Assembly (NCBI GenBank): GCA_002007465.1
Contig: LNAC01000019.1
Span: 1,662,344 to 1,726,343, forward strand
Length of the DNA: 64,000 nucleotides
Direction: 5' to 3'
Origin: Ailurus styani
Lineage: Eukaryota > Chordata > Mammalia > Carnivora > Ailuridae
Below are positions 36,105-48,101 of this stretch, in pieces (position 1 is the first letter of the stretch; each line of letters begins with the position of its first letter). The notes beneath the pieces were generated by a model, which saw only the letters and a program-made list of their open reading frames with translations, did not search any database and had not been told where the DNA came from. Both the position numbers and the translations under genes were made by a program.

Positions 36105-36345
36105 GATTCTGACTCCAAGAGGCAGTGGTATAAGAGAAACGAGGTCCTGGCTGGAACCCTGGTTCCTCCATGACTGAGCAGCCCTGAGTGATTTACTTCA
36201 TCTCCTCTGACCTTCAGGCTCCTCATTTCTAGAAAAGGGGAAGCAATAACTCATTTGAAGTTGCTGCAAAGACTAAAATGAGACGATTTACATGAAGTGT
36301 GATGCCAGGCACACACCACGCTCACACCCTGTGCAATGCAGGTAA
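36105..36345 (+). repeat. MIR element
   Basis: 'tgatttacttcatctcctctg', in part, 'ttcaggctcctcatttct' and 'tgatgccaggcacacacc' follow MIR order in sense orientation. Confidence 0.65.
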
Positions 36346-36517
36346 GTAAACATGCCCGGGTCTCTGTGTTTGCCATGTCCCCTGTGCCCATCCCTGGGGA
36401 CCATGCCCTACCTGTCAGCCTCAGCCCAGAGCCGGGCTCTCTGTCAGCTGTGGAGCCCCTGCCCCCTTCGTGCTGAGAAGGAGAAGGCTGGGGCCTGCAG
36501 CCAGACAGCTGTGAGGA

Positions 36518-36886
36518 ACTGCATGTCTGTGTCCTCCCAGAATTCGTACATTGAACCCCCGCCCCCCAGTGGGATGATTAGGAGGTGGGGGTCGTTGTCG
36601 TCCGGAGATAAAGAGTTAGATGAGGTCATGAGGGTGGGGTCCCTTGATGGGATTAGTTTCCTAGTAGAAGAGACCCGGCAGTGATCCCTTCCTCTTCTGC
36701 CAATGTCCCTCCAGCTGCACTGCCCCCCCCCCGCCCACCATGTAAGGAAACCAGGAAGAGCTCCCAGCAGAACCTGGCCACGCTTGACGCCCTCTTGGAA
36801 TGCCCAGCCTTCAGAACTGTGGGGCAGACATTTCTGCTGCTTAAGTCCCCGGTCTCTGGTGTCTGTTACAGCAGCCTCAACGAAAA
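36518..36886 (+). repeat. MaLR/MLT1-like solo LTR, sense, diverged
   Basis: The phrases 'gcatgtctgtgtcctccc', 'gatgattaggaggtgggg', 'gatgaggtcatgagggtggg' and 'cttcagaactgtggggcaga' follow the same order as the LTR-like repeat at 57993-58322. No internal viral sequence is attached. Confidence 0.6.
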
Positions 36887-37299
36887 TGATGGGTAGCTAG
36901 TACCGAAGAGCAGTAAATACCTTCCTCCAACTTTCCCAAAGGTAGTGGGCATGAGAATGAAATGGGGGAAGTGAACGACAGATAGTTTCCCCAAATTCCC
37001 TGACATTGGGCTGCCGCCGGCCACAGTCCCCTGTGGGGGACAGGTCAGGAGCTCCACTACCCACACAGAGAGGCTGTGGAGAGGCAGCTGCTCCTTGAAG
37101 ACTCCCAAGCCGCAGAGGTACACAGCATGGTCCTCACTCAGCAAGCACCGGGGGGGCACTAACTATGTGCCAGGGGCCCAGAAAGGGCACGGGCCACACA
37201 CCCTGTCCTGCCGCTTATGAGCTGTGTGGCCCTGGGCGAGTCACACATCCTGAGGAACCCATTCAGTATGTGATGACAGTTATGCCAATGCCCCCTAGT

Positions 37300-38075
37300 A
37301 CAACTGCTTCTATTGTTATAAAATATGTATCACCTACGATTTACCATTTTAATCGTTTGGAAGCATGCAATTCAGTGGCATTAAGAACAGTCACAATGTT
37401 GTGTGACCATCAGCACCATCTCCGTCCCCAGAGCTTTTCCACCTTCCCAAGCTGAAACTCTGTGTCCCTTAAACACTACATCCCCATCCCCATCCCCTCC
37501 CTGGGCTCCTGGGACCCTCCATGCTACTTTCTGTCTCTGTGAATTCGCCTATTATAGATATTTCATATAAATGGAATTATACACAATTTTGCCTTTTGTG
37601 ACTGACTTATTTCCCTTAACATAATACCTTCAAGGTTCACCCATGATGGAGCATGTCTCAGAACTTCTTTCCTTTTATGGTTAATGTTCCGTTATATGTA
37701 TATCTACCACATTTTGTTTATCTGCTAATCTGTCAATGAACATTCGGGCGTTCCCCCTTTTGGCTGCTGTGAAAACGCAGCTGCAAACATGGGTGTTCAA
37801 ACACCTGTTTGAGTCCCTGCTTTCAAGTCTTCTGTGTACACAACCAGAAGTGGAATTGCTGGAGGAGGTGGTAGCCCGTGACTCATCTATCTGAGGAGCT
37901 TCCATGCTGACTTCCAGCAGTTACATGCACCATTTTACATTCCTACCGGCAACGCACAAGGGTTCCAATTTCTCCACATCCTCGCCAATGTTTGTTCTTT
38001 TCTGTGTTTTTGGTAACAGTCATCCTGATGGTTACAAGGTGAAATCTCACGGTGGTTTTCCCTTGTCCTCCTCAT
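37300..38075 (-). mobile_element. Old L1 3' end, antisense
   Basis: Antisense L1 phrases in order: 'ttatttcccttaacataata', 'tggctgctgtgaaaacgc', 'tggaattgctggaggagg', 'tctccacatcctcgcca', 'aatctcacggtggttttc'. Old and diverged. A poorly resolved LINE-like tail may continue on both sides of the SINE at 38401. Confidence 0.8.
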
Positions 38076-38400
38076 TTACGGTCCCGTAAGAACAGGTGCA
38101 CAGGAGCCAGCAACAAGAGTAATTGCAAGAAGCTTTCTTCAGAACAGAGTATGGACTCAGTTCTGGTTTAAGCGGGGTTTCTTTAGCATAATAAAAACAA
38201 TATATATGGCAAATATTCAATGTTATGAAGCATCATCGTAATACAGTGAATACCAGGAAGCCACCAGCGCACGACTGATACAGCGTTTGTTCCTCTGCTA
38301 GCCCCTCACCTCATGCCCCCACACCACTTCGAGCTGACCAGTAGCCTGAATGTTGTAGTTCTCATTCTCTTACCCCAGCTATGGTTAAAACACAGTTTTG

Positions 38401-38606
38401 GGGCGCCTGGGTGGCTCAGTGGGTTAAAGCCTCTGCTTTCGGCTCAGGTCATGATCTCAGCGTCCTGGGATCGAGGCCCGCATCGGGCTCTCTGCTCAGC
38501 AGGGAGCCTGCTTCCTCCTCTCCCTGTCTCTCTGCCTGCCTCTCTGCCTACTTGTGATCTCTCTCTCTGTGTCAAATAAATAAATAAAATCTTTAAAAAA
38601 AAAAAA
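38401..38606 (+). mobile_element. Young CAN-SINE, sense, perfect target-site duplication
   Basis: Full-length copy from gggcgcctgggtggctcagt to caaataaataaataaaatc plus an A-run. The 14-base repeats aaaacacagttttg flank it exactly (38387-38400 and 38607-38620). It differs from the copy at 47049-47270 at only a handful of positions, so both come from a recently active source. Confidence 0.97.
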
Positions 38607-40357
38607 AAAACACAGTTTTGTCACACATGTACAGATCTCTAAATAATATGCTATTTATTTTGCTTATTCCTGAGCTTAGCCAGAACCACATTACATGGAG
38701 CCTTCTGGCACTCACTTTTTTTTTTTTTTTTTACTTAACATGTAAGGATTCCCAAAGGTTAAGTATACATCTAGGAGTACAACTGTTGGGTTGTGGGGTC
38801 TGTACAGATTCCACCTGCCAAGATAATGCTAAATTGTTTTGCAATGATTACTCTTTATATATTTGAGATCTTTAAAACAAATCACCAGGAGTTTTAAAAG
38901 ATGAATCTGAGCCATACCTGCCTCCAAAGCATCGGCTCAGTCACATATCCACATGGAAATGAGCAGTCTGGGAAGCGCTGCTGAGAGATGGCCAGCTCCC
39001 GGAAACCCTCCCACCAGGGCTCCCCCTCCGATCGTGCCTGGCAGCACGTGTGTCTACGATGCAGATCAACCTTCAGCCTAGAATATAAACTCCTAACTTA
39101 TGTCCAGGTCCACACAGTAAGAGCAAAAGAGCAAGGAATAGCTATCAAGCTACTTCATTACTAAGGATCCCTTTCTCTTCCACACTCTGGTTTAGGGTTT
39201 CTCACTGTTGTATATATTATAAACCACACAACTACCGATGATGCGGCCCATGGGCCACTCTGACCTGGATTTTGTCTTTTCCAAAGGCTACTGAGTGCCA
39301 TAAACCAATTTCCTTTGTTGCCCATATGAGGTACAAAAGGGGATTACACTGCAAGAGCCTTTATGATAGCTGCTAAGGCTCCAGGAGACAAGTGAACACA
39401 GGGAAAAGGTCTTGGACATTTTGGAGGCGAGAGTATTTCTGGTGTGCAGAAAGGAGGTGGTCCTGGCCACATTCCCGTGGCCGGTGCTGTCACAGTGGCC
39501 ACTGGGAGCTCTGCCTCACTGCATGGAAGCTGAGGCCGGATGAGCTGCCCACCTCTCCTACTCTACGTCAGTCCTCGGAAGGGAAGACCCCAAACCGTTC
39601 AAGGAAGAGTTTCACTAGACATTCTAAGCAAGCACACAACAAATTATACATTTTCTGCTGAGAAATCAATTATGCACAGAGATGAAGGTACAGGGTAAAA
39701 AGAATAAATCCTGTTTAAGGGCCCTCGACTTTCTATAGCCTTTAAGAACTAGCCCTAAGACCCAGCGAGTGTCAGGGTGTAGGTTCTGAATGCACTCCTC
39801 TGTGTCCGCCGTGCTTCTCTGTGGCCTGTGGGAGAACCACAGGGAGCACACGCAGGACAAGGTGCTCACATTAAATAAGATGCTCACACACTCGGGCAGG
39901 AGAAGGTGGCAACATGTCAACAAGGCAGGTGCAGAGCAGCTGGTCCTGAGGGAGGGACTGAGGAACCACTGAGCCAGTGACCAGACAGAGCCGGACACCA
40001 GCACTTCAGGGCACTGGGTCTGAGGGAGGCAGGCTTGGCTCAAACCAGAGCCCGTCCACGGCACACCACAGTGCGCGAAGCATGGCTCCCTGCTCAGCAA
40101 CATCCTCCACAGACATCTGTGCTGTTCTCAAAGCCCCACCTACACCTGTTGCCCCAACGGCTGCCCTGACACCACATCACTCTTGTAGGCATCCTTGAAG
40201 ATGAGGATGGGGAATCCAGACAGAACTTAAAGAACTTGTCCAAAGGCACAGGGAAAGTAGAAAAGCCAATCTGATCTTAAGCAAAATAACGCCAGGGTTG
40301 ACGATCCACAGCTACCTGCTCTCATCACACTCCTCTTCCTAAACACAGTGAGATATT

Positions 40358-40388
40358 GGAGGGAGGGAGGGAGGGAGGGAGAGGGAGG

Positions 40389-40464
<76 letters not shown>
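40358..40464 (+). repeat. Composite (GGGA)n(GA)n(TG)n microsatellite
   Basis: About 70 bases of pure purine (GGGA units then GA units, 40358-40427) are followed by 37 bases of TG repeat (40428-40464). Confidence 0.97.
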
Positions 40465-40466
<2 letters not shown>

Positions 40467-41470
40467 GACTCCTACAGATCATTTAGGAACTTTAGAGGTA
40501 GAGAAACAGTCTCTTGTGTCTGACATCTGCTAGCCTTTCCCCTATTAATCCATGCCAGCAGAAACTGGATTTGGTTGAGGTCCTGACCCTCATTCATGGA
40601 TCTGTGTGTCCAGAGGAAGGTCCCTGAAGTTCGGACTGTGTGGTTTGGATTGCCCTAGACCCTGGGCAGTTATGGGTTTAGGGTGAGCATCTGACCTTGT
40701 TGTGACTATTGAGACATGAGGGCAGGTAAACTAAGAAAGAAGTTCTGGGAAAGTTTTCTCATTCTTAAAAAAAGAACACAAGGATGAGGCATGCCCTTCT
40801 GCGAGGGTCCAGCACAGCTGTGATGCCTGGACTGGCAGCCACCTTGTCCCACCGGGGAAGCCAGCCAGAGGCCCCTAACCACAAGCTGTGAATGGCTCAG
40901 CAGAGACGGATCTACCGTGATTTTGATGATATCTTTGAGACTGTGAATTAACCAAACCTTCCAGACTTAATCACTGTAAGAAGTACTCCATTTTCACTAC
41001 TGATAGCCAGTTGTATCAGTTTCTGTTACTTGCAGCCAAAGGCATCCGAATAGATACACCTTCTACCAAGGTAACTATCTCACGAACAATATAGCCTAAG
41101 GGATTTCAGAAGCTCCCAATCAGGTCTAATCACACGATGTAAAAATTCACCATCATTTCGCAAATGGATAGGTTTCAACACTACTGCCTCAGTGTTCCCT
41201 CCTGCCATGTGCTGTGCCAATACGTGACAGGCCTGGAGTAGGGTGGATACTTTACCACACTCTCCTGGAAAAATCACATGTATGTGTATTATGGTAATAG
41301 AGGAATGACCTTGCTTCTACTCTAAAAACAAAATTCCTCCATAAACTATAATTCTGTCATATGTGGTGTTCTGGTGGGAGTGTTGTTTTCTGACACTATC
41401 AGGAGTGCCCGGTTCTCAAGAGTACATATCACACATAGATAGAAATGTATTCTAAAGGAGGCAAGTTGTG

Positions 41471-41660
41471 GGGCGCCTGGATGGCTCAGTCAGTTAAGTG
41501 TCTGACACTTAATTTCATTCTTGATTTTGACTCAGGTCATGATCTCAGGGTCGTGAGATCAAGCCCCACATCAGGCTCTGCACTGGGTGTGGAGCCTGCT
41601 TAAGATTTTCTCCTATCTCTCTCTCTCTGCCCCTCCCCTTCCCTCTCTAAATAAATAAAC
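41471..41660 (+). mobile_element. CAN-SINE, sense, older variant
   Basis: Head gggcgcctggatggctcagt; body 'gactcaggtcatgatctcag' and 'gcactgggtgtggagcctgc'; tail ctaaataaataaac. It has a 'gtgtctgacacttaatttc' insertion relative to the other copies. No clear target duplication. Confidence 0.9.
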
Positions 41661-42540
41661 ACACAACTTGCTTTCTAAAAAACAATCACTGCATTACTGA
41701 CAATATACCACTAGGTGTTACGTTGATATATTCCAAACATTCTGGCTAACCGACCATTCCATTCAAACATCTAAGATCCTCACTGCCTCCCCAGAACTCT
41801 TTTGGGCAGCTCTACCCACATGCATCACTGTTTCCACAGCAACCAGTGAATTTCATAATGAGCAAGACTGTTAAAGGAAGAAATCAGGAGAGGGGGGAAA
41901 AGAGACAAACAATGAACCATAGGAGAAATCTGTGAAACATTAAGCCAGGTAGAGCTCCTGAATGCTTGCGTGTGAATATTAAAGACTCAGATAAAACCCA
42001 CACCCCTGTTTCAGTACACAAAGTCAATACCCAGATCCAGAGAGTCACACACTATCCAAATGAGCAAAAATCATGTAAAGCATAAGAATGACAAGGGAAC
42101 TATAAACCAAAATTCTTTGACAAGAGTACTCTTCTGTAACTCAAATTTGGCAAACCTCACACATTTAGGAGGCTTGGCTGGGGACTGTGGAAGAGGAAAA
42201 CGAAGGATGCAAATTAGAAGTACTTCTTAATTCCAAGCGGTACTAGCTTCTTTACACCAGGAGAAAGATGTCCTGAACGAAGATTCGCAAGAGTTCAAAG
42301 GGCTGGAGAATCATCAAGATGAAAGCAGAAGTGGAATTCCGTAGCCCTCCCCCCACCTCCCTACCCCACAACTAGTGTTCAGTTCCTCGCAGCCAACTGG
42401 GTCAGCTCTCTTCCTTCCAAAGGGTCAAGGGACGGACATGTGCCCCTGACAACCCCACGACCAGTGACTGCTTACTCTGGACTGTAGATATTCGGACGGG
42501 GACAGAACATATGGACCACAGAGCTCCCACTAACACTTAC

Positions 42541-42632
42541 CATCCTCAAAAATCGCTCCTATCTCAAAAGATAACTCTGAGCTGTGTTCTGCTTCGCACG
42601 GATACACCGCTCGAGCCTTCCGATTGACAACG
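42541..42632 (-). CDS. ARHGAP10: ARHGAP10 exon encoding first half of SH3 domain
   Basis: The exon starts after ttcccttctcag with 'c', completing a serine codon (AG|C), and ends 'gatg' before the donor gtaagtg, leaving the G of a split valine. In between are 30 codons reading VVNRKARAVYPCEAEHSSEL.. and on to ..IGAIFED. This is the canonical SH3 N-terminal half: the ARAVYPCEAEHSSEL segment provides the RT loop (the A-x-Y-x motif and acidic cluster that bind PxxP ligands such as those of FAK and PYK2). It is 92 bases long. Its phase joins exactly with 43841-43993 upstream and 33220-33308 downstream, so the SH3 domain is complete and uninterrupted across two exons. Confidence 0.97.
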
Positions 42633-43840
42633 CTGAGAAGGGAACGTGAAAGACACAAATTAAAATGTGAGAAACGGGAGGGGGAAACCACACCTCCCCC
42701 CAACCCCACTCCTTCCCAAATCTCATTTACATATCACCAGTGGGACAACTCCTTCCAAAAAAAACCAAACCAACCAACCAACCAAACAGCAGCAAAGTGA
42801 ACACCAGGCACATCTACAGAGCTTGATTTCCAAGGAAATGATGGGTTTCAAATTCAAATCTTTCTTCAGGGAGCTTCTCTGAGCAGCTTTCACTGAACCT
42901 CATCACCTAATTCTCCTCTCTGCCTGATGGGATGCCCTTCCCTATTGTTCAGCATTATCGGAGCCACAGGGCGTGTTTACTCCTACGAGCTGTGTTCATC
43001 TCTTGGGAAAGGCACCCTATCTTGAGACAGAAGGCAAGGCAGTGAAGGGCAGAGGCGCACGTGCACCAAGTGACGTGGGCAGTGCACAGCAGACATCTAC
43101 CTGTCCACATGGACAGTTTGCTTCCACACCACTCTGGAAGGAGTTTGTTGTTCTGAGTCGGGTCTTCTCTATTTGACCCCCTCGAGCCTGCCTCCAAAAG
43201 ACATTTCAAGGCTCAGCTTCTAGCCACTTGTCAAAATGCCCTCTGCGCCCTTCTAGGGAAAGATCACACTAGGGGAAGAGGGAGACCATGGTGTTAGCCA
43301 GATGCAGACTGAAGCAGAAGGAAGTGCCCCACCTCACTGGAGTGGGGGAAGCCAGTGAAGACAAGAAAAACTTCAGCCTACCACCCAGGATGAAGTACTT
43401 GCTAGGCCAGCCCCTCTGGCTTCTCCACAATGGGCCCATTAAATGGCCATGTTAACCCCTGTTCCCAGGGCCCCGTTCACTTTCTTTTTTAAAAAAGCAT
43501 GTGCTTTATATTCACATACAAGAAGTTCTTCCAAAATAAATGGCTTCAGCAATGCACAACAAGCACCAAAAAACAAACAAACAAACAAAAACAAAAACAA
43601 AAACGGAGGAGGACAGTAGGTTCAAGCAGCTCAGCAATCACATGAGGCAAATTTCTCCAAACAACGTACTTGCTCTTGAACCAAGGCACAGCCCGAGATA
43701 AGGCTGTCAATGTTGCCCACGCGCTCCAGGAGGCTGGAAGAACCCGAGCAACCTCTTTCATGTGGGGAACACAAGAAGCTGCTCAGGTTGATCGAGCCTG
43801 GGTGCTGCCCATCTTCGAGATCATTTTCTACACCCCATAC
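42633..43840 (-). other. ARHGAP10: Short ARHGAP10 intron (1.2 kb)
   Basis: Lies between the linker exon and the first SH3 exon. I recognise no interspersed repeat. There is a run of AAACA units near 43565-43602. Donor gtatgg and acceptor ttcccttctcag define it. Confidence 0.9.
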
Positions 43841-43993
43841 CTTTCCGGCGGCTTGTCCACTATGGCGGCAGGCAGACAGAGGGGGGAGGGTGGGGGCTTG
43901 GGCGAAGGAGGTGTAATAGCTGGGCTGCAGCTCGGTGTGGTCGGGGACTGCGTGTTAAGCCACTGGACCATGGGCGATCGCGTCTGGCAGGGG
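43841..43993 (-). CDS. ARHGAP10: ARHGAP10 exon encoding the proline-rich linker before SH3
   Basis: The exon opens after ccacctgcag with 'c', completing GT|C valine, and ends 'gaaag' before the donor gtatgg. Its 50 whole codons read PCQTRSPMVQWLN.. to ..AAIVDKPPE. MVQWLN and DKPPE are diagnostic of ARHGAP10. The centre is strongly proline- and serine-rich (PPSPKPPPSP) and contains PxxP-type motifs that could be SH3 ligands, in cis or in trans; that role is inferred. Compared with human (from memory) the ends are conserved while the proline-rich middle has changed freely, as expected for a disordered linker. It would correspond to residues about 677-726. Confidence 0.95.
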
Positions 43994-46759
43994 CTGCAGG
44001 TGGAAGTTCGAAGGACAGAATTAATAGTATAAAAGCCACAGAACACCAAACACGTGACACCCCATTCCTAACTGGCTAAGACGATAGCTTCCTTATCTCC
44101 TCCAATGACCAGAACAGGACCGAGTTCTCACTGGTCTGTAGTCCCAGGAAGCACAGTCCAAAGGAGAGATACCTTGGACTTCTCCAGGTTTGTGGAGAAG
44201 ATCGAGTCTTGTCCAACCTAACACCGTATCAATTCACTAATTAGGACACTAGAATCCAACTGCCACGACCAGTTACTTGGACTTTGGAGGTGCTCATGTT
44301 CTCTCCTTATAAGGAAAGTGTCAGAATCTACAGTTCAACTCATGACCTTTCGCTCCAAAAACTCAACCCATGGCCTTTTAATGTTTAAAGCCCTTTCATT
44401 GGGTCACATACACAGGGAAACTTGGGAAAAACTGCAGCTAGGAATCAAGATTCCTCTAGAGCAGACCAAAGACAGCATTTAAGAGAGAAACCCATGAACA
44501 GCAAAAAATCTTTGGGGACCTTAATGTTCCCTAATATTTGCAAATTAAAAAAAAAAGCTAATGTAGAAAGGTCAGTAGACAGACTCACGGAGTGGCCTCT
44601 AAACGTGAAAAAGAATGTGACAAATAGGTGTGGATTGAATTAAATTATTAATTATCTCCAAATTGGAGGCTTCCTTATCCTTCCACATTCTTGAGCATTA
44701 TCTTTGCTTCTTTCCTCTGTAGCAGAGCTAACATCAAATTCTGTCCATTTTTACTTCCACTAGCTGCTATGCTGGTCTCCACCTTCTCATCACATTGCTT
44801 CATGCCTCTGTTGCCACTGTGGTCTCCTGGCTCAGCCCCCAACCCAATTCCTCCAACTCAAGTGGCTCAACCAGCAAGCCTCAGCCACCCGAGACCCAGT
44901 CTGCTCCCTCCGTCTCCCCAAGAACAAGTGCACTCCCCAACTTGCCCTCTGCCTCCTTCCCTGATGGTCCTGCACTCTGCCTCAGGTCTCCCCTCACCTC
45001 TCAGGCTCCCCAACCCCTCTGGCAGTCCCAATCTCTCCCTTCCTTAGCTCAGGTCCAGGCCTGCCTCCCGGAATGCTCTCCTTTTGTCTAAGTCTCTGAG
45101 GAGATCAGATCTCTGAAGGCCCAGCCCAGTAAAAATCGGAAGGGGAGGTTATTCTGTGGCAGGAGTTATTCTGTGATGGTTTCAGAGATTTCTCTTGCCT
45201 TTGGGGTAAAATCAGGTCTTTAACTCTTTCTGTAGACCTCACAAAGCCAGGCAGAATGCTGCTAGGCACGTGCAGTCTTCCAAGAACACCTGAACAACCA
45301 TTCTACAACTAAAATTGGATTTTACAAATCGAGTATGTGAAATATTGCATTCCTGACTTGATAGATACTTAGTACACTAGAAGGTCTCCTATCCTTTGAT
45401 CAGAAAAGGGGAGAGGGGGTCACATTTTTTTAAAAAACGTTATTTTTTGAACAATTTATTTACAATCCCCCCATCCAGTCAATTCATGTGGAGTCATAAA
45501 ACCTATTTCATAACCAAGCAAAGAAACCGATAAATCTCAAATGATCTATATTGCCTTATCAGAAAATGAACCTCAAGGGGTGTCTTACTAATCAGGAAGG
45601 GAGAGGAAGGCGTGAGTGAAGCTCTGACAGAGAATTTAAGACTGCACTTAGCCAAACAATTGCCATTTCGTCTCCCAGCAATTATTCAAGGTGCTTGGAG
45701 GGTGGTGGCGGTGGCAGATGAGATGTTTTACCACACCCCTAGCAACTCTTTCAGGTCATAAATAGCCTAGTGACTAAATGACGGCCATCCATCTGAAAAG
45801 AGGGAGGACAGCTACAGAATGAAGATAAAGTAACAGTGGTGACTATATTTATAAGGCTCTTTAAAAATAAAGATCATAAATTTTATACCTATTATCCACT
45901 TAATCCTCACATCTTTTTTTTTTTTAAGTGGTTTGCTATTTGTAAAGGAAAAACACTGCTTTTGCAAAGTGAAAGAACTGTTGGCATAGCAGGGGCTCTA
46001 GTTCTAAGCCTATCCCTTAGCTCGGCCTCCATCCTGTCCCGAAACAGGGACTCAGACTCAGCAATCCTTGTTCAGGGTCAAGTTCTCAACATTAACTGTT
46101 GCTGTTCATTTGCTGTGATCTTTTTGATGTCCTTCAATATACGGATGTGCTATGCGATCCAGCACTCACCCGTTCACCCACATAACCGTCCAGACTTCCC
46201 ACTGAGACTTAAGTTTCTGTATTCAGTTTCCTAGGTTCTCCCCACAGTATCTCAGAAGCCTAAGCCAGTCACTTCTCCTTCGGATTTCAGAATCCCACCC
46301 GGGCACAAACTTTGTGAAGTGGAATATTCAAAAGAGGTAGCAAAACCCAAGTCTGGAAACAGTCTCTATGGGGAGAAGGCATCAGAAGTCACGTGGACAA
46401 AGAGGAGACCTACGTGGCAAAACAAAGTTTGGAAAACAAACAGGAGAGCTGCTGGGTTGGATACAAGAAACTTTTCGCAGGCTTCTCCACTGGGAAGGAC
46501 TGAGGAGACGACAAGAAGGGGTTAAGTAAATAGAAAGTCCTAAAACGAGCTCTTACCTCAGCCAACATAGGTCCGATAACGACATGTTTTATAGGTGTTT
46601 CCCACAAGCAAACTGTCCAGATTTTTTTTGAAGGCAAGAAATTGTAAGCATAAGCTTCTTTACATAAACCACCTCTTCTTTCACAGAATTTGGTGGGGTC
46701 CTTTGTTTGTTTTTTGTTTTGTTTTGTTTGTAACGAAGATCAGGAATTTTTTTTAACTA

Positions 46760-47333
46760 CAGTTGATACCTGAACAATGCGAGAATTCGGGGCACTGACC
46801 CCCATGCAGCCAAAAACCCACATTTAACTTTTGACTCCCCCAAAACTTAACCCTCACCTAATTGTCTTCTGTTGACCTTCGGAAGCCTTACCAATAAGAG
46901 TCAATTCAACTATATTTTGTATATTACATTTGCATTATGTACTGTATCCTTACAATAAAGTAAGCTAGAGAAAAGATGTTTTTAAGAAAATGGTAAGGAA
47001 GAGAAAGGACACTTACACTACTGCACTGAATTGAAAAAATCCACATCGTGGGCGCCTGGGTGGCTCAGTGGGTTAAAGCCTCTGCTTTCGGCTCAGGTCA
47101 GGATCTCAGCGTCCTGGGATCGAGGCCCACATCGGGCTCTCTGCTCAGCAGGGAGCCTGCTTCCTCCTCTCCCTGTCTCTCTGCCTGCCTCTCTGCCTAC
47201 TTGTAATCTCTCTCTGTGTGTCAAATAAATAAATAAAATCTTTAAAAAAAAAAGAAAAAAGAAAAAAAAAGAAAAAATCCACATCGAAGTAGACCTGCAC
47301 AGTTTAAACCTGAGTGTTCGAGGGTCAACTGTA
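46760..47333. mobile_element. TA-flanked DNA-transposon MITE interrupted by a young SINE
   Basis: The left end TA-CAGTTGATACCTGAACA and the right end TGTTCGAGGGTCAACTG-TA are imperfect terminal inverted repeats flanked by TA, the target duplication of Tc1/mariner-type elements. The interior includes 'acaataaagtaagctagag', known from this common mammalian MITE whose name I cannot confirm. Removing the SINE at 47049-47270 and one target copy leaves about 340 bases. Confidence 0.75.
47049..47270 (+). mobile_element. Young CAN-SINE nested in the MITE, perfect target-site duplication
   Basis: Complete element with a 16-base duplication gaaaaaatccacatcg at 47033-47048 and 47271-47286. The tail is an A-run with interspersed G. 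It is very similar to the copy at 38401-38606, including the shared 'gatctcagcgtcctggg' and 'cctctccctgtctctctgcc' variants. Confidence 0.97.
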
Positions 47334-48033
47334 TTTAATGCTTCAAATATACTACTTCTCTTTTCCCAAAAAGCAGCAGAGGAAAATGTTATTTCTGATA
47401 TTCTCTTTTTCTTCTTTGATTTAAAACACTGGGCATTTTGGAAATGGCAGCCCCCAGCAACGGTCTCACAGTTTTTCTCAACCTGAGCCCTCAGAGAGAA
47501 TTAAGCCCTAAGGCATCCAGGTACATAAAATTCACATCTCTCCTATATATCTAGAATGGTTCCAGCTACCCATGTGGTGGGAGACAATTCTTGATGGGCT
47601 TCTCATGTTCTGCGCTCCTACTGAGCAGAGGCATTGCCTGCCTTTGTCCCAGACTCTCTTTCCAAGGATGTCTGCAGAGCAGACAGCCTGAGAAGATAGA
47701 GACTGGGTCTCCCCCTGGAGAAAAAAGCAAGCTTTACTGCCCATCATAAAAGATCTGGGTGTCCTAAGCTCCGGTTCCTCTCGTATAACCCTTTGCATGC
47801 AGGTATCATCCAGCCCATGGGGCATTAGCCTGTGGGAAGCAGGAGTCAGGGAACTGATACTCTACTACTGCTCCTGATAGGATTAGTAGTCTTTTGACCA
47901 GGAGGCGTGCATCTTCTATCACGATCCATGAAACCACAACAGACAAATTTGGTGACTTGTAAGCAGAATAAGATTTCAGACTCAAAATTCTTGACGTTAA
48001 CATCTTTGGGATAATTGAGAAAATACTTGGGCC

Positions 48034-48101
48034 ATTTTTTTCTTTTTTCTTTCTTTCTTTTTTTTTTCTTTTTCCTTTTTTCTTTTTTCTTTTTTTTTTT
48101 G
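48034..48101 (+). repeat. Pyrimidine tract (T/C-rich, TTTC-like)
   Basis: About 68 bases of almost pure T with scattered C. On the ARHGAP10 sense strand it is an A/G tract. Confidence 0.9.

Larger units (their letters stand above)
33309..42540 (-). other. ARHGAP10: ARHGAP10 intron between the two SH3 exons
   Basis: This 9.2 kb intron splits the SH3 domain. The part from 33309 to about 34900 is GC-rich with a MIR-like tail near 34640-34710 and a purine simple repeat at 34553-34597. The rest holds SINEs at 35075-35269, 38401-38606 and 41471-41660, LTR-like and MIR remnants at 35685-36885, an antisense L1 end at 37300-38075 and the GGGA/GA/GT tract at 40358-40464. I recognise nothing in 38880-40340 or 41670-42530. 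Confidence 0.85.

Noticed and set aside
38401..38480. tRNA-Lys-like head of CAN-SINEs as a functional tRNA gene
   Set aside because: Box A- and B-like sequences are present because the SINE derives from a tRNA, but the cloverleaf is not preserved and the rest of the SINE follows.
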